Below are positions 10,729-20,986 of a stretch of DNA of 64,000 nt, in pieces. Positions within the stretch are counted from its first letter, which is position 1. Each line of letters opens with the position of its first letter. A model generated the notes under the pieces. That model did not search any database, had not been told where the DNA came from, and saw only the letters and a program-made list of their open reading frames with translations. Source of the DNA: Knoxdaviesia capensis. Lineage: Eukaryota; Ascomycota; Sordariomycetes; Microascales; Gondwanamycetaceae. The position numbers were made by a program, and so were the translations under genes. Location: the NCBI GenBank assembly GCA_001510575.1, contig LNGK01000006.1, forward strand, positions 367,565-431,564, given 5' to 3'.

Positions 10729-11678
10729 TGCGTATGGTATTAGAGTCGGAAACTGAAATTGTGAGGTAATTAGGTTCTGAACGTGGCAGATTGGGCTTCA
10801 CTTTCAGAAAAGCTTTGGTTGAAGCTCGTCTCGAAGAAAAAATATCTGCTCTCTGTGCCTGGCTAAGAAAAAAAAAAGATACCGCCTCTTTCTGCCAGAT
10901 TAAAATGTTCCCTTAGAAGCGGTGAAGAGCTTCCATATGTCACGTGAAAGCAACTTTCGTCTCCGGGCCAAGAAGGCCAGTCCGAGTGGCTGCAGACTTG
11001 TGGCCTTCTCCACTTGGGCCAGCTCCCGCAGGCCAAATGTTTACAAACACGGCATTTTGCTTGGTGTCTCAGTCTCCCAAGTAACGCAACCCCGCCAATA
11101 TCGCCAAAGTGGCCAATGTGGGATTCAGATTGGAGCAAAAACACCACGGAAAAGCGTTTGCCTGGTGGGCCAAAAAACGAAATGTTTACTGGGTTCCTGA
11201 GTATATAAGCAACCCCCAAACAGTGATCCCCAGAACCTGAGCTGGCAGTAAAAATTAACGAACCCCCTTCGAGGCTGCCTTTTATCTGCAACTGTCTCTT
11301 TTCCCTGTAAGTCTTCCATCACCTTCCACGAACCTGACGAAGGCAGAAAATCCCAATCAACAACATTGGCTCTTTTCTTCACTTGAGTCTTGAGATTGTT
11401 GTTTACTGATAATTACTGTTATCCTCTTCAGTGAACGTCTTTGCTTCGATTATCACCGATCACCGTCCCTTCTAATTGCACCCCGCTTCCGCCCCTCCAC
11501 ATCTTCTCCTATTTTTTTCTTCATTTGCCATTCGCGAGCGCGCACTCCGTTCACGTCTCCGTCCCGACTCTACGAACACATCACAACTTGTTAGCTGTGA
11601 AGCATTGCATTGTGCCTCCTACTATTTCCGGAATCATCTCTTTCGCTTCCTCAACTACCCTCCTCATATTCCGTCAAA
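10729..11678. promoter_or_regulatory. Divergent promoter region drs1 / mal3
   Basis: Shared upstream DNA of the minus-strand helicase and the plus-strand EB1 gene. It includes a TCACGTG at 10940-10946, four same-strand GGCCAA hexamers (10966, 11031, 11111, 11168; the third forms a CCAAT box) and a TATATAAG at 11202-11209 facing mal3, followed by a CT-rich leader. Element identity is pattern-based only. Confidence 0.5.
11202..11209 (+). promoter_or_regulatory. Possible TATA box of mal3
   Basis: TATATAAG, 470 bp upstream of the mal3 ATG, followed by CT-rich DNA. A leader of roughly 440 nt would follow. Confidence 0.4.
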
Positions 11679-12731
11679 ATGGGCGAGTCTCGGCAGGATT
11701 TGGTTCAATGGCTGAACACCCTTCTTCAGCTTAACGTCACGAAGGTCGAGCAGTGCGGAACTGGGTAAGTCTACATATGGGGTTTTGCTTTGGCTTGCTT
11801 AGTCTGGTGGTGATCTTTTGCGTGTAGTCGCACTTGCCTTACCCCTGAGTATGGCACATTTGTTGAGCAATCCATACTAACCACTTCCGTATAGAGCCGC
11901 GCTGTGCCAGGTGTTCGACAGTATCTACCTTGACGTACCGATGTCGCGAGTCAAGTTTAACGTCAACGGAGAATGGGCATATATTCAAAACTTCAAGATC
12001 TTGCAGAGTAGGCTTTCCCCAACCCCCAAATCGCACCTAATGGCCAGGGATGTGGGGATGTACACCACTATGAAGATTCCTCGCCACCAGACCATCATCC
12101 GGCTGCAAATCGGCCCAGGCGGAGATTCAAGCATCCCACACCTCTCAGATTACACGGGCCGTCGAGCGGAACTAACAGCTCCTTCTCTCACTCTGCAGAC
12201 ACCTTTGCGAGACACCACATCGACAAGCTGGTTCCGGTCGAGCAGCTGGTCAAGTGCAAGATGCAAGATAACCTCGAGTTCCTCCAGTGGACGAAACGCT
12301 TCTGGGACCTCAATTTCCCGGGCCACGAGTACGACGCCCTGAGCCGCCGCAAGGGATCCGGCCTTCCCGGCGCGGCGTCGCGGGCAGCCGCGTCGGGCGC
12401 CAGCTCGAGCGCGGGCGCGCGGAGAGGCGGCGGCACCACGCCGACGACGGGGCCGCGCTTGCCCAAGGTCGGCGGCACGTCGTCTATTGTGCTGCAGCAG
12501 GAGAACGCGTCTCTGAAGGAGAGCGTGACCGGGCTCGAGCGCGAGCGTGATTTCTACTTCAGCAAGCTGCGCGACATTGAGCTGCTGCTGCAGCAGGCGG
12601 TCGAGCTCGACCCCGAGCTCGAGAAGGAGGAGGACGGCCTCGTCAAGCAGATCCAGGCTATCCTGTACTCGACGGAGGAGGGCTTTGAGATTCCTGCTGA
12701 GGATGGACAAGACGATCAAGAAACGTTTTAG
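11679..12731 (+). CDS. mal3: EB1-family microtubule plus-end protein (Mal3/Bim1)
   Basis: Three exons: 11679-11764, 11895-12007, 12199-12731 (introns of 130 and 191 bp), 243 residues. EB1 proteins track growing microtubule ends and recruit partners to spindle and cortical microtubules. Seen: N-terminal calponin-homology domain (about 1-115) with TKVEQCGTGAALCQVFDSIY, KFNVNGEW and CKMQDNLEFLQWTKRFWD; a Gly/Ala/Ser/Thr-rich basic linker (about 125-160); and the EB1 dimerisation domain with coiled coil and the RERDFYFSKLRDIELL signature. Splice sites are fixed by the family sequence: the first junction completes GTGAA and the second creates NTF after FKILQ. The second donor, GTAGGC, is weaker than usual. 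The protein ends in an acidic tail with C-terminal ETF, as in yeast Bim1, where that tripeptide binds the CAP-Gly domain of Bik1 (family knowledge). Confidence 0.95.
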
Positions 12732-15404
12732 TTTTGCGGTGTGCCGGCTGGGATTTTTATACTTGTGTCGTGTGGTTTCCTTTTCTTCTTAAATTCCCCC
12801 CATCCTTGATTCATGCACTTGTGGGCTTTCGACCGTCTCCTTTTTTCCCTGGCTCTCCTGTTCATTCGTTTCCTTATGTGTGCTGTCCCAGTGACTACGC
12901 GCACAGCTAACGCCATTATCTCGCTTATTCTCTATCCTGGTTTTTTTTTCCCTGCTCGTCTCTTCAGTTTCTCCGTTCGCTCCTTTGTTCTTGAAACGGC
13001 GTATCTCAACGGTGAACGAAGTATGCAGCGTCATGATGACGTTCGTTCTTCTTTTCATTCAAGTTCATGTTTGGTTGTTATTTCTTTTTGTGCTGTCCTC
13101 CACCTTCCTTGCTTGCATATCTCCAGTTATCACATCTCGCCTGTTGAATCATAGCCAGCAGAGTAGAAGAAGGGGGAATAGAAAAAGTTCGTCTTGTCTT
13201 GTCTCTAGGCCCGTATTTTGCCCACCTGAAATGAGTGATTTGCCCATGGTCCCGGCAAGACACGGCTTCCCCAGAGGGCTGAATATACGATCGTGAAGAA
13301 TACGTGATGGGGCCTTGATATTCGATCTGGTTTGCTGGAAGTGGGCGTAAGACAAAGACGCCACAGATCGGCGCAGATAGGCAATTGAGACAGCCAAGGG
13401 CGAGAACAAAGCCCACGCAAAAGTGAAGGATAGTGACCCTGGGCAGAAACAGACGAGTAGTCACGACGGGTTACGCAGTACGTGGAGGTGTCGTCGAATT
13501 TCCCACTTGTAGCGGGTCGGGATCGGAGGTGTCCGGTGCCGAATCAACGACCTACACTCGTAGTTCGGATAACGAAACGGCCAGCAGGCAGCCAAATTGC
13601 AGACCTCTGCCCCCCTCCCCCAACACAAGCGTGTCGGAAACCCAGAGGTCCAGCAAATGGCAGAATGCGTGAATCTGGAGCTGTGAATGTCTGAAAGCAC
13701 GAGCTTTTTCTCCCACTGCCATTGTTCATGCGAGCCGTGTCATAAAAAGCAAGGGTGCAAGGTCGACCAAGTGGAGGCGGACGAGCTGGGGAAGGCGAAA
13801 AAGACACCGCAAAAAACTGAATGAAGGGCGGACATGACCGAATGGAAACCCCACGTAAGTTGAAAGACGTATGTACTCCTCCTGTATCCGATACTGACCA
13901 AATTTTTCATGTTGCGTGCGGTCTTTTCTCTGTGGGTTCCGCCAAACAGAGTCGTAGTCGCGAGAAGTCTCAAGCACGACTTTGGAACATTCGCGGGGCT
14001 TGTTCCTGTCCGTCAGTCCTGCTTGCTTGTGCCTGTCCGCCGCCCGCCCTTCCCCCCTCCCCCCTAAAGTGAGTGTGTGCATTAGTTCCACGGCCTAGTC
14101 GGCCACCCAAAGCCCAGCACACTCACCGTGAACTTCGCATCCAAGCCAATCCCCGTAGCATTTGGGAAATCCCTGCAGCAGCTCCTCATGCCATGCCCAG
14201 AAGAGTGTCAGCGTCAGGCCTCGTTGGATGGGTAATATTGGAGCAAGAGCTACTTTCCCGCTATTCGTCTGCCATGACGGGCGGGCGCTTCGGGCGAGAT
14301 TTCGGGCTGTCGCGTGATTTGTGTGAATGGCTTCAACACTTCGGCTTGGACGAGATACATGCTCAGGAAGAAGAAAAAGAAAACAGAACGACAGGGCTGT
14401 GACAGCTGCTGACGTGTGACAGCAGCCGAGAGTGCCAGCTGACTAGTTGTTGGCCGTCGATTGTGTTGTTTGCTGTTTTTTTCGCTCTTTCCCATTGTCT
14501 CTTAGCCCAATATTGAGTCGTCTTCCCCCAAAAAAGGTCAACCCGAAAACGGATTCGACCGAAATCAGCCAATCACTCCGTCCATTTTACAGTCGTCACT
14601 GTTAGGCACTAGGCCGCCAGCGCGCTCCTGCCGTTTGGGATTGGGGTAAGGCAATCGTTTCCTTCGTTCCTCCTTCCTTGTCGGGATTGTGACGAGTACG
14701 GGTTGATGCGGTGAAATCCAATTTTTGCGGTTCAAGAACGAAGAAATACTGCAGGAACACCTCCGCATTGAAATACAGGAGGAGCGACCGATATTCGTTG
14801 TGTTTGCTTGCTGGGTGAGTTAATTTACCGTTAATTGAAATCCCCGGATACTTGCATATGGAACATTCAATAAAGCGAAGTCCAAAGTACGAATACGCAT
14901 TTTTGCCTCTCTAAATAGCGGCTACTTTTTTTTTTTTCTTTCACAGTGTATTGCTGACTTGCCTCGAACATCGTCGGTTTTCTTTTCTTCTCTGCTGCCT
15001 TTTCTCTCTCTCCAAACTCCTTCTCACCTACTCTTCCTCCTCATACTTCTTCTTTTTTCGAATCACTTTTTTCACCTCCACTATTTCAACTTCTTAACAT
15101 TCTCTGTCAATCACCTCCCAATCTAATCTTCCTGAATCTACACATTCCCATCCATTCGTCATTTCTCCCGCCTTTCTCTACGCCCAGTTTCCCGCGACCA
15201 GCCAGTCACTTTCACCTGATCAAGTCATTCTCTCGTCTCCGATATCTCAGTTCCCGCGACACCTTCTTTCTCCGTTATATCTGGGATAACTCCTTTGACC
15301 GTATATCTGCCGGAGACTGCTGGTTTCTTCTCCTCTGATCCTTCGCTTCAATCTTGGCTGCCGCGCTCTATTTTGTCGGAATCCTCACACCATAATAGCC
15401 GGCC
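12732..15404. other. Intergenic 2.7 kb, including the vam7 leader
   Basis: 3' flank of mal3 and 5' flank of vam7. No frame has coding character. From about 14930 to 15404 the plus strand is strongly CT-rich and contains no ATG until the vam7 start codon, which looks like a long unstructured 5' leader without upstream ORFs. Nothing else identified. Confidence 0.5.
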
Positions 15405-16514
15405 ATGGCTCCTCCCGCCGAGATCTCGATTCCCTCCACGATCCTCTCGAAATCCGATGGGAAACCATACACACTCTACAACATCACTCTACGGCTTCCG
15501 CTGCGGTCGTTTGTAGTCCAGAAGCGGTACTCCGAATTCGCTACCCTGCACAACAACCTTACATCACTTGTCGGAGCTCCGCCTCCACAGCCGCTCCCGT
15601 CCAAGTCATGGTTCACCTCGACAGTTTCGTCGGCGCAACTGACCGAAGAGCGTCGCCGTTCCCTCGAAACCTACTTGCGCTCGATTGCTGAGTCTCCCGA
15701 CCGCCGCTGGCGTGACACCCCGGCTTGGCGCCAGTTCCTCAACCTCCCCAATTCCAGCACCACCAGCTCAGCCGTATCGGCCCACGGCATGGTTTCAACC
15801 GCTGCTGTGGGTGCAGCAGACCCGACAACCTGGCTCGACATTCACCGTGAAATGAAAGGGTGCCTGCATGACGCCAGAAACTCTCTCGCCCGCCGGGATA
15901 GCGCCATCGACTCCAATAACACCACCGCTTCCGTTGAAGCCAGTGCCGCTGCTAAGAGGGCCCTCGTCAAGGCAGGCACGCTTCTTGCCAGCATGACCGA
16001 AGGCCTAAGGTCGATCCAGGAGGGCAACCGGCTAGGAGACGGTGAGATTCGCCGCCGCAGGGACCTTCTGAGCGCGGCACGGATAGAGCGTGACGGTCTT
16101 GACAAGTTGAGCAGCACCATGCCGTCAAACACACAGTATGCCGGAAAGGCTGTCGTCGGCGCTGGCCCCGGAATAGCCTCCTCTTCAGATAAGGCTGCAC
16201 TATTTGGCTCTTCTGGCGGATCCGTGGCCCCGCCTCGAGCCGGTAGTCGCGTGATCGGAGCGCCTCTGCCCGAAACCGAGCAAACGCGCGAACTCGACAA
16301 CACCGGAGTATTGCAGCTGCAACAGCAGATGATCCGACAGCAAGATGACAATGTCGAGCAGCTCGCATCGGTAGTACGACGACAAAAGGAAATCGGCCTG
16401 GCCATCAAGGACGAAGTTGACCGCCACGTCGAGATGCTGAATCGCATCAACGAGGACGAAGACCGAGTCAGCGGCAAGCTGCGCGTGGCGCGCAACCGCA
16501 TCAAGAACATGTGA
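15405..16514 (+). CDS. vam7: PX-domain Qc-SNARE Vam7
   Basis: Intronless, 369 residues, start in a good context (GGCCATGG). Vam7 is a soluble SNARE that is held on vacuolar or late-endosomal membranes by PI3P and drives homotypic vacuole fusion. Seen: N-terminal PX domain (about 1-115) with the phosphoinositide-binding core VVQKRYSEF, a Pro-rich PX loop (GAPPPQPLPSK), and WRDTPAWRQFLNLP at its end; a helical middle region; a low-complexity Gly/Ser linker; and a C-terminal SNARE helix (about 303-369) with the central-layer Gln in RRQKE near 327. No transmembrane segment follows, and the chain stops at RNRIKNM, as expected for Vam7 and unlike syntaxins. The 470-nt leader lacks any ATG, so no upstream-ORF control is expected. 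Confidence 0.92.
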   Translation: MAPPAEISIPSTILSKSDGKPYTLYNITLRLPLRSFVVQKRYSEFATLHNNLTSLVGAPPPQPLPSKSWFTSTVSSAQLTEERRRSLETYLRSIAESPDRRWRDTPAWRQFLNLPNSSTTSSAVSAHGMVSTAAVGAADPTTWLDIHREMKGCLHDARNSLARRDSAIDSNNTTASVEASAAAKRALVKAGTLLASMTEGLRSIQEGNRLGDGEIRRRRDLLSAARIERDGLDKLSSTMPSNTQYAGKAVVGAGPGIASSSDKAALFGSSGGSVAPPRAGSRVIGAPLPETEQTRELDNTGVLQLQQQMIRQQDDNVEQLASVVRRQKEIGLAIKDEVDRHVEMLNRINEDEDRVSGKLRVARNRIKNM

Positions 16515-17991
16515 CTGCCCATCCTGCTTCTTGGAGTTGGCGTGCGCTGTTTCATCGCCATGCTGGAGGTCATGGTCTGGACCTTCTGGCTGGCGGCCCG
16601 CGCGGTTGATGGGACTGCTTGGTGTGTGGAGCTGCTTCTCTGCTTGCTACCGTGAAAGGACGGCTCTTTCTTCACCATCCAATGAGAGACAAAGAGTGAA
16701 GAATCTGGAAGCCGAACAGCTCCCGCTTCAACAAATCGAGTCAATATACAGAGTACCATCACCCAAGCCCTCCAAGTTGCAGGATATGGCTTTGCTTTCT
16801 TCGGTCCCTCTTCAGCCTTCTGCGTTAATGTCCACTGGCAAAGAAGCTGAGGAGGGCGAAGATCAATCAGCCTGTGTGCTACCAGATCCTCATTTCCCTT
16901 GAGAGAACGAATCCCTCTGAAAATCGAGGGGTTCGCCCAAGCTGCATCTATACTGCACGTCAAAATCTGTTACCCTATCCATCACAAGCGCATCGTATAT
17001 CTGAAATTTGTGTATCTTTTTTGTTGGAGACGATCTTCATTTCCAGTCATTCATCTTTCTCTCTCTCCACTGTTTCATCGTCAATATTTATCTTTTTTTT
17101 CGGGAGGAATCACCCTGGAGTTGGTGTTCCATGCTTTATTTGTCTACGTTTTTTCTCATTAGATGTGGTTGAAAACTGAAGTCCGGGGGCGGCGGCCGGA
17201 GACCGGATACGCCCCGCCTATTCCCGGACCCGAAAGTCGTCACAGGTTGGCTTCCTTCCTTCTTCTCCCTCGCACTCCCCCCACGCTTCGCTGTTCGTAC
17301 ATATTACATTTCGGTGTTTTCATCTCTATACCACTGCTTTCTCCTTGTTTTCATATCTTGTTCGCACTTTGCATTTGGATATGTTCGGGTGGTACGCTTT
17401 TCCAATTTCTCTTTCAAGTCATATGTTCCTCATTCAGTAAATATATACCGTTGAATAGAATCCGTATCCATTTCCACGGTGTAGAATGGCACCAGTGACC
17501 AAGCCACCATTTCGACTTCAGTAAACCTCAAAGTTGCATACGTGCTCGGGCAATCAGACATTCAGTTCACGACTTTGGTATTAGATGATTTAAGTCACAA
17601 GAATATGAAATACTACCGAAATGAGTTGATACAGTCTCCAATCTGGGAATCCCAACCGTGACCCGTGATGTCAATCAACACTTTAATCCCAAGATATCTC
17701 AATGTCCAAAGCGAGTGTGTTGTGTGTGCGTGTGTGCGTGTGTGCGTGTGTGCGTGTGTGCGTGTACGTGTGTGCGTCGTCGCCAGGAATGCAAGTGAGC
17801 CATGGTCCCTATAGTAAGTGCCTGCTCCAAGCCCATCATTCTCATGTGCTTGTGTGTTTGTGTGTTCCAAATGTTTTTGTGTTTTTTCAGTTTCCTGGGT
17901 TTCATGTTCTCGTTAAAAAGTACCCCCCCATCTCGAGATCTCAAGTACTCGACAGAATGCGCGAGGCAGCAGCATTAGCAGCTCTGAATCT
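16515..17991. other. Convergent intergenic region vam7 / pilA
   Basis: 3' flanks of two convergent genes. T-rich plus-strand DNA follows vam7. A GT/GTGTGC repeat lies at 17714-17776. No gene seen. Confidence 0.5.
17714..17776. repeat. GTGTGC-type microsatellite
   Basis: Alternating purine-pyrimidine tract of GTGTGC/GTGTGT units, about 63 bp, in the 3' flank of pilA. Confidence 0.85.
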
Positions 17992-19178
17992 CTAAGCAGC
18001 GACCTCCTTGCCGCCTCCATTCTGGGTCGAGAAGACGCGGTGCGACGACGCCGGCGACGGCGGCAGGTCGCTGGTGGTGCTAGCCGCGGGCGGCGAGCCA
18101 GTGCGGACGGCGTCGCCTCCGCCACGGCTGCGGCCGCCAGCCTCGCTAGACGCTGCCGCCGCCGCTGCCGGCTTGTCCTTGGTCTTGGTCACGGGCGAGC
18201 GGCTCTCGTTGGTGGCGGGCGAAGCATAGTCGTAGAGGTCGAGCGACCAGTCCTTGAGGTCGTCTTCGGCGTCGTTGAGGATCTGGCGGGCCTGCGGGCC
18301 GTGCTCGTAGGCCGCGCGGGTCACGCCGGGCACCACGGGGGTGTCGTCCAGCAGGGCGAGCAGCCGGCGCCCGTGCTTAGCGAGGATGATCTGCTTCTCG
18401 GCCCGCTCGATGGTGGCGGCGAACTCGGCGTTGTAGACCTCCTTGAGCTTCTGACGGGTCTGTTATGGCGGCGACATATATGGGCTGTTAGAGGACGTTG
18501 TGTGTCCAAGGGCGAGATTTTGCGAAGGGGGGAGGTAAGGGGAGGCACTTACAATGTTGGTCAGCTGGGCATCAGCGACCAGGTTCTCGGCCTCGGCGCG
18601 CACCAGCTCCTGCTCCAGCACGGCCAGGCGCGGGTTATCGGCGTCCTTGATCTTCAGACGGTGGATCTCGTCCATGATCTTCTGCTTGCCGTCGCGCGAC
18701 GGCTGCACGCTCTTCTCCGTGTTACGGATGACCTTGAGCTGGGTGCGGGCGTCGTCGAGGTTGTGGGCGTAGGCCTCCTCCTGCTCGCCCAGCTCGCTGA
18801 GGATGACGCCGACCTTGTCGGAGATGTCGCTGACGGCCTCGTCGTTGGTCTGCTCGCCCCACTCGCTCAGCTGCGTGGCGATCGACACGCGCTCGCGGCC
18901 GGCGGTCTCGTGGGCGCCGACCAGCGTGTTCGTGCTCTTGATCAGCTTGAACAGCCGGCGCGAGAGCTCCGGCTGGGTCGACCCGCGCAGCGAGTTGAAC
19001 GAGAACCCGCGGCGCGCGTTGCTGGCGTAGCCGTTGCTGCCGCCGCCGCCGCCGCCGTTGGACGTGTTGGCCTTGTTGGACCGGATGGACATTGATCGAT
19101 TCCTGGGGGTCCGGGCGGGTTAGAAAGGGAGAGTCATCGTGGTGGGAAGCGGTTGTCTGGTGGGCGCTTGACTTACAT
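17992..19178 (-). CDS. pilA: Eisosome core protein PilA/Pil1 (BAR family)
   Basis: Pil1/Lsp1 BAR-domain proteins assemble eisosomes, which scaffold plasma-membrane furrows. My model has three coding pieces: 19178-19177 (the bases A and T of the start codon), 19102-18553 and 18459-17992, giving 339 residues. The first intron (19103-19176, 74 bp) has GTAAGT, a TTCTAACC branch region and a CAG acceptor; splicing yields CCACCATGAATCG and the N-terminus MNRSMSIRSNK, matching the basic N-terminal segment of fungal Pil1/PilA. Without it, translation could start at the internal ATG at 19092 (MSIRSN). The second intron is 18460-18552. Seen: Gly tract, FSFNSLRG, QLSEWGEQTND, SVQPSRDGKQKIMDEI, VLEQELVRAEAENLVADAQLTNI split at its end by intron 2, then DDTPVVPG and an Ala/Ser-rich variable tail. 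The family is certain; the split start is strongly supported but not proven. Confidence 0.92.
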
Positions 19179-20143
19179 GGTGGCTGTTGGTGTGATGTCA
19201 GATTATGGCGTGTAAGTGAAGTCTGACTTGAAGCTATCTCGCTCTGGGTATCCAATACTCAAAACTCAAAACTGGTGATGTGATAAAATGCAAAGATAAC
19301 CACGGACATGAGAGAATTATGCAGATAAGCGAAGCAGGAATATGAAGGAGGGGAAATACAATCCCGCAATGGTCAGTCGGGGAAGTAACCATCAACTGTC
19401 ATATATCATAGCTTCCTTTTGGGAAATCATGACGATGTCATCTGATGACGAATGCGGTATTAGTGAAGTAGCGACCACACTACAGCGAAAGTCGCCTTGC
19501 AACACTTGGCGGGGGACGTGGAGATTGTGTCAAGAGTAGCGCATACTTGGCGTAGGAGCCGATTGCTGGTGGAAGGCAAAGTATCAGTGACTGGTTGCAG
19601 TATCTAAGTGACATTCCTTCAGAGACATTCTAAGCATGCCTACAGGTACACTGGTGGTTCGCGGGGAAGGAACGAGCGGAATGGGAAGAGAGCCTTAAAC
19701 GGCAAGACCGGATAGGAGCATGGCCCGATAACTGAATACAAGTCGGCCTGATTCGGACAAATTGTGTAACTGTGAAGTTGTATTATTATGCCCCGAAGGG
19801 TTCTATGTGTTTCCGTCATTTGCATGCATTGTATGTATTGTGTGAGCCCTGAAAGCACGAATTGGACCCTGAACAAAACGCCCCGGCCGGGTGGCCCCGC
19901 TCCACCGATGGAGATCGCTGCAACACATCGGCCGCAATCAATTGCCATCCCCGCCGGCAAGGGCCCGAATGAGCATCTCCGACGCGTGTTGTTTTCTTCT
20001 CTTTGGGTTGTATCGCTGGCTCGTTCCGAATCGACCCGAGGCTGGCGGCGGGCAGAAATTGACGCAAGGACGCACTTCAGCGGAGGAACGTGGCGGGCGT
20101 ACTTGGCTTCTGCCAGAATGAGGGACAGAAACCCCCCAGCTGT
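19179..20143. other. Intergenic upstream of pilA
   Basis: 5' flank of pilA and 3' flank of the Gly-Met ORF. I see no further gene. Confidence 0.45.
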
Positions 20144-20188
20144 TCACCACCGCCGGCGTCCTCCGCGCCGGCCGCCCATCATCATCGG

Positions 20189-20237
<49 letters not shown>

Positions 20238-20407
20238 TTCATGCCGCCCATGCCGCCCATGGGGCCCATGGGACCCATGGGGCGGTGTCCGCCCGGCCGC
20301 ATCATCGGCGAAACCATGACGGGTGGGGGGGCAAACATGACGGGACGCGGGCCCATGCCTCCGGGGTGTCTGGGGTCGACCACAACGGTGCGCGGTCCGA
20401 AGCACAT
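20144..20407 (-). CDS. Small Gly/Met-rich repetitive protein, unknown
   Basis: An 87-codon frame from ATG at 20407 to a stop at 20144. The chain begins MCFGPRTVVVDPRHPGG, has a Met/Pro/Val segment (PVMFAPPPVMVSPMM), then about ten GGM/GPM triplets, and ends in a basic GGRRGGRRRW tail. A TATATA element on the same strand at 20611-20620 lies about 200 bp upstream, with an ATG-free CA/CT-rich stretch between. Support is the non-random N-terminus, the basic C-terminus and the promoter. Against it are the short length and a hexanucleotide repeat that keeps several frames open. I do not recognise a family. A nucleic-acid or membrane-surface role would be a guess from the Arg-rich end. Confidence 0.55.
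20190..20280 (-). repeat. GGCATG hexanucleotide repeat
   Basis: About ten to fifteen tandem GGCATG-like hexamers (some GGGCCCAT variants) within the Gly/Met-rich ORF, coding for GM-G repeats on the minus strand. Confidence 0.85.
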
Positions 20408-20610
20408 GATGGACGAGGGGTTGGACTGGAGATGGGGGTTCAAGGAGGTGAGCGGTGGTGTTGTGTGTTGCGCAGGTGCTGTGATGGCGACTCTGGAATG
20501 ATCGGAGTAACTGGAGGACGGAAAACAGATGGTATCCTCACGGTGCTGGTGATTGAAAGGTCTTATGAAAACTGCATATAGAAAGAACTCCAGCTAAAGC
20601 CCGTCCGACC

Positions 20611-20620
20611 TTTATATACA
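20611..20620 (-). promoter_or_regulatory. TATA box of the Gly/Met-rich ORF
   Basis: Minus-strand TGTATATAAA, about 200 bp upstream of the ATG at 20407. No other gene lies downstream on this strand nearby. Confidence 0.45.
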
Positions 20621-20972
20621 ACCATAGCTCCCAAATGGAATGGAGAATCTGCTGTTACGACACTATACACAGCCCTCAGCTCGGAAAATCGTTAGACGGC
20701 CTACGAAGCTGTGGCTTGTTAGAATGAAGTCTAGACGTGGCTAGTACGTCATGCTGGTGCAAGACTTGTCCACGCAAGCCCCATTCCGGAAAGCCACCGC
20801 ATGTTGTACAGCCGGCTTCAGTGTTAGTCTGCGCACCGGCGCCACTTTCTCACGAGGAAACATGGCCCGAGAAGAGCACGGGACTGTCGGGATGGCGAAA
20901 AAAGTCCAGCACGTGAACTCAGAGTCCAAAAAGTTGGTGATGTTGTGAGTTTGCGAAAAGGGTGAATGAGAG

Positions 20973-20986
20973 AACCCTAACCCTAA
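20973..20986. repeat. Interstitial telomere-type motif
   Basis: AACCCTAACCCTAA: two full CCCTAA units plus AA, in otherwise unique intergenic DNA. Confidence 0.75.

Noticed and set aside
9106..10743. Plus-strand frame of 545 codons opposite drs1
   Set aside because: It is the mirror of the helicase exon, with no domain, and covers the conserved DEAD-box motifs of the other strand.
15842..16963. Minus-strand frame of 373 codons opposite vam7
   Set aside because: Ser/Arg-rich antisense of a clear SNARE gene; no family features.
18040..19095. Plus-strand frame of 351 codons opposite pilA
   Set aside because: Val/Leu/Gly/Arg-rich antisense reading; it also crosses the pilA intron.
20190..20280. 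CRISPR-like array
   Set aside because: Units are 6 bp with no spacers and lie in a eukaryotic genome; a simple coding repeat.
20408..20443. Extension of the Gly/Met-rich protein to 99 residues
   Set aside because: It would need a TTG start codon; the first ATG is at 20407.
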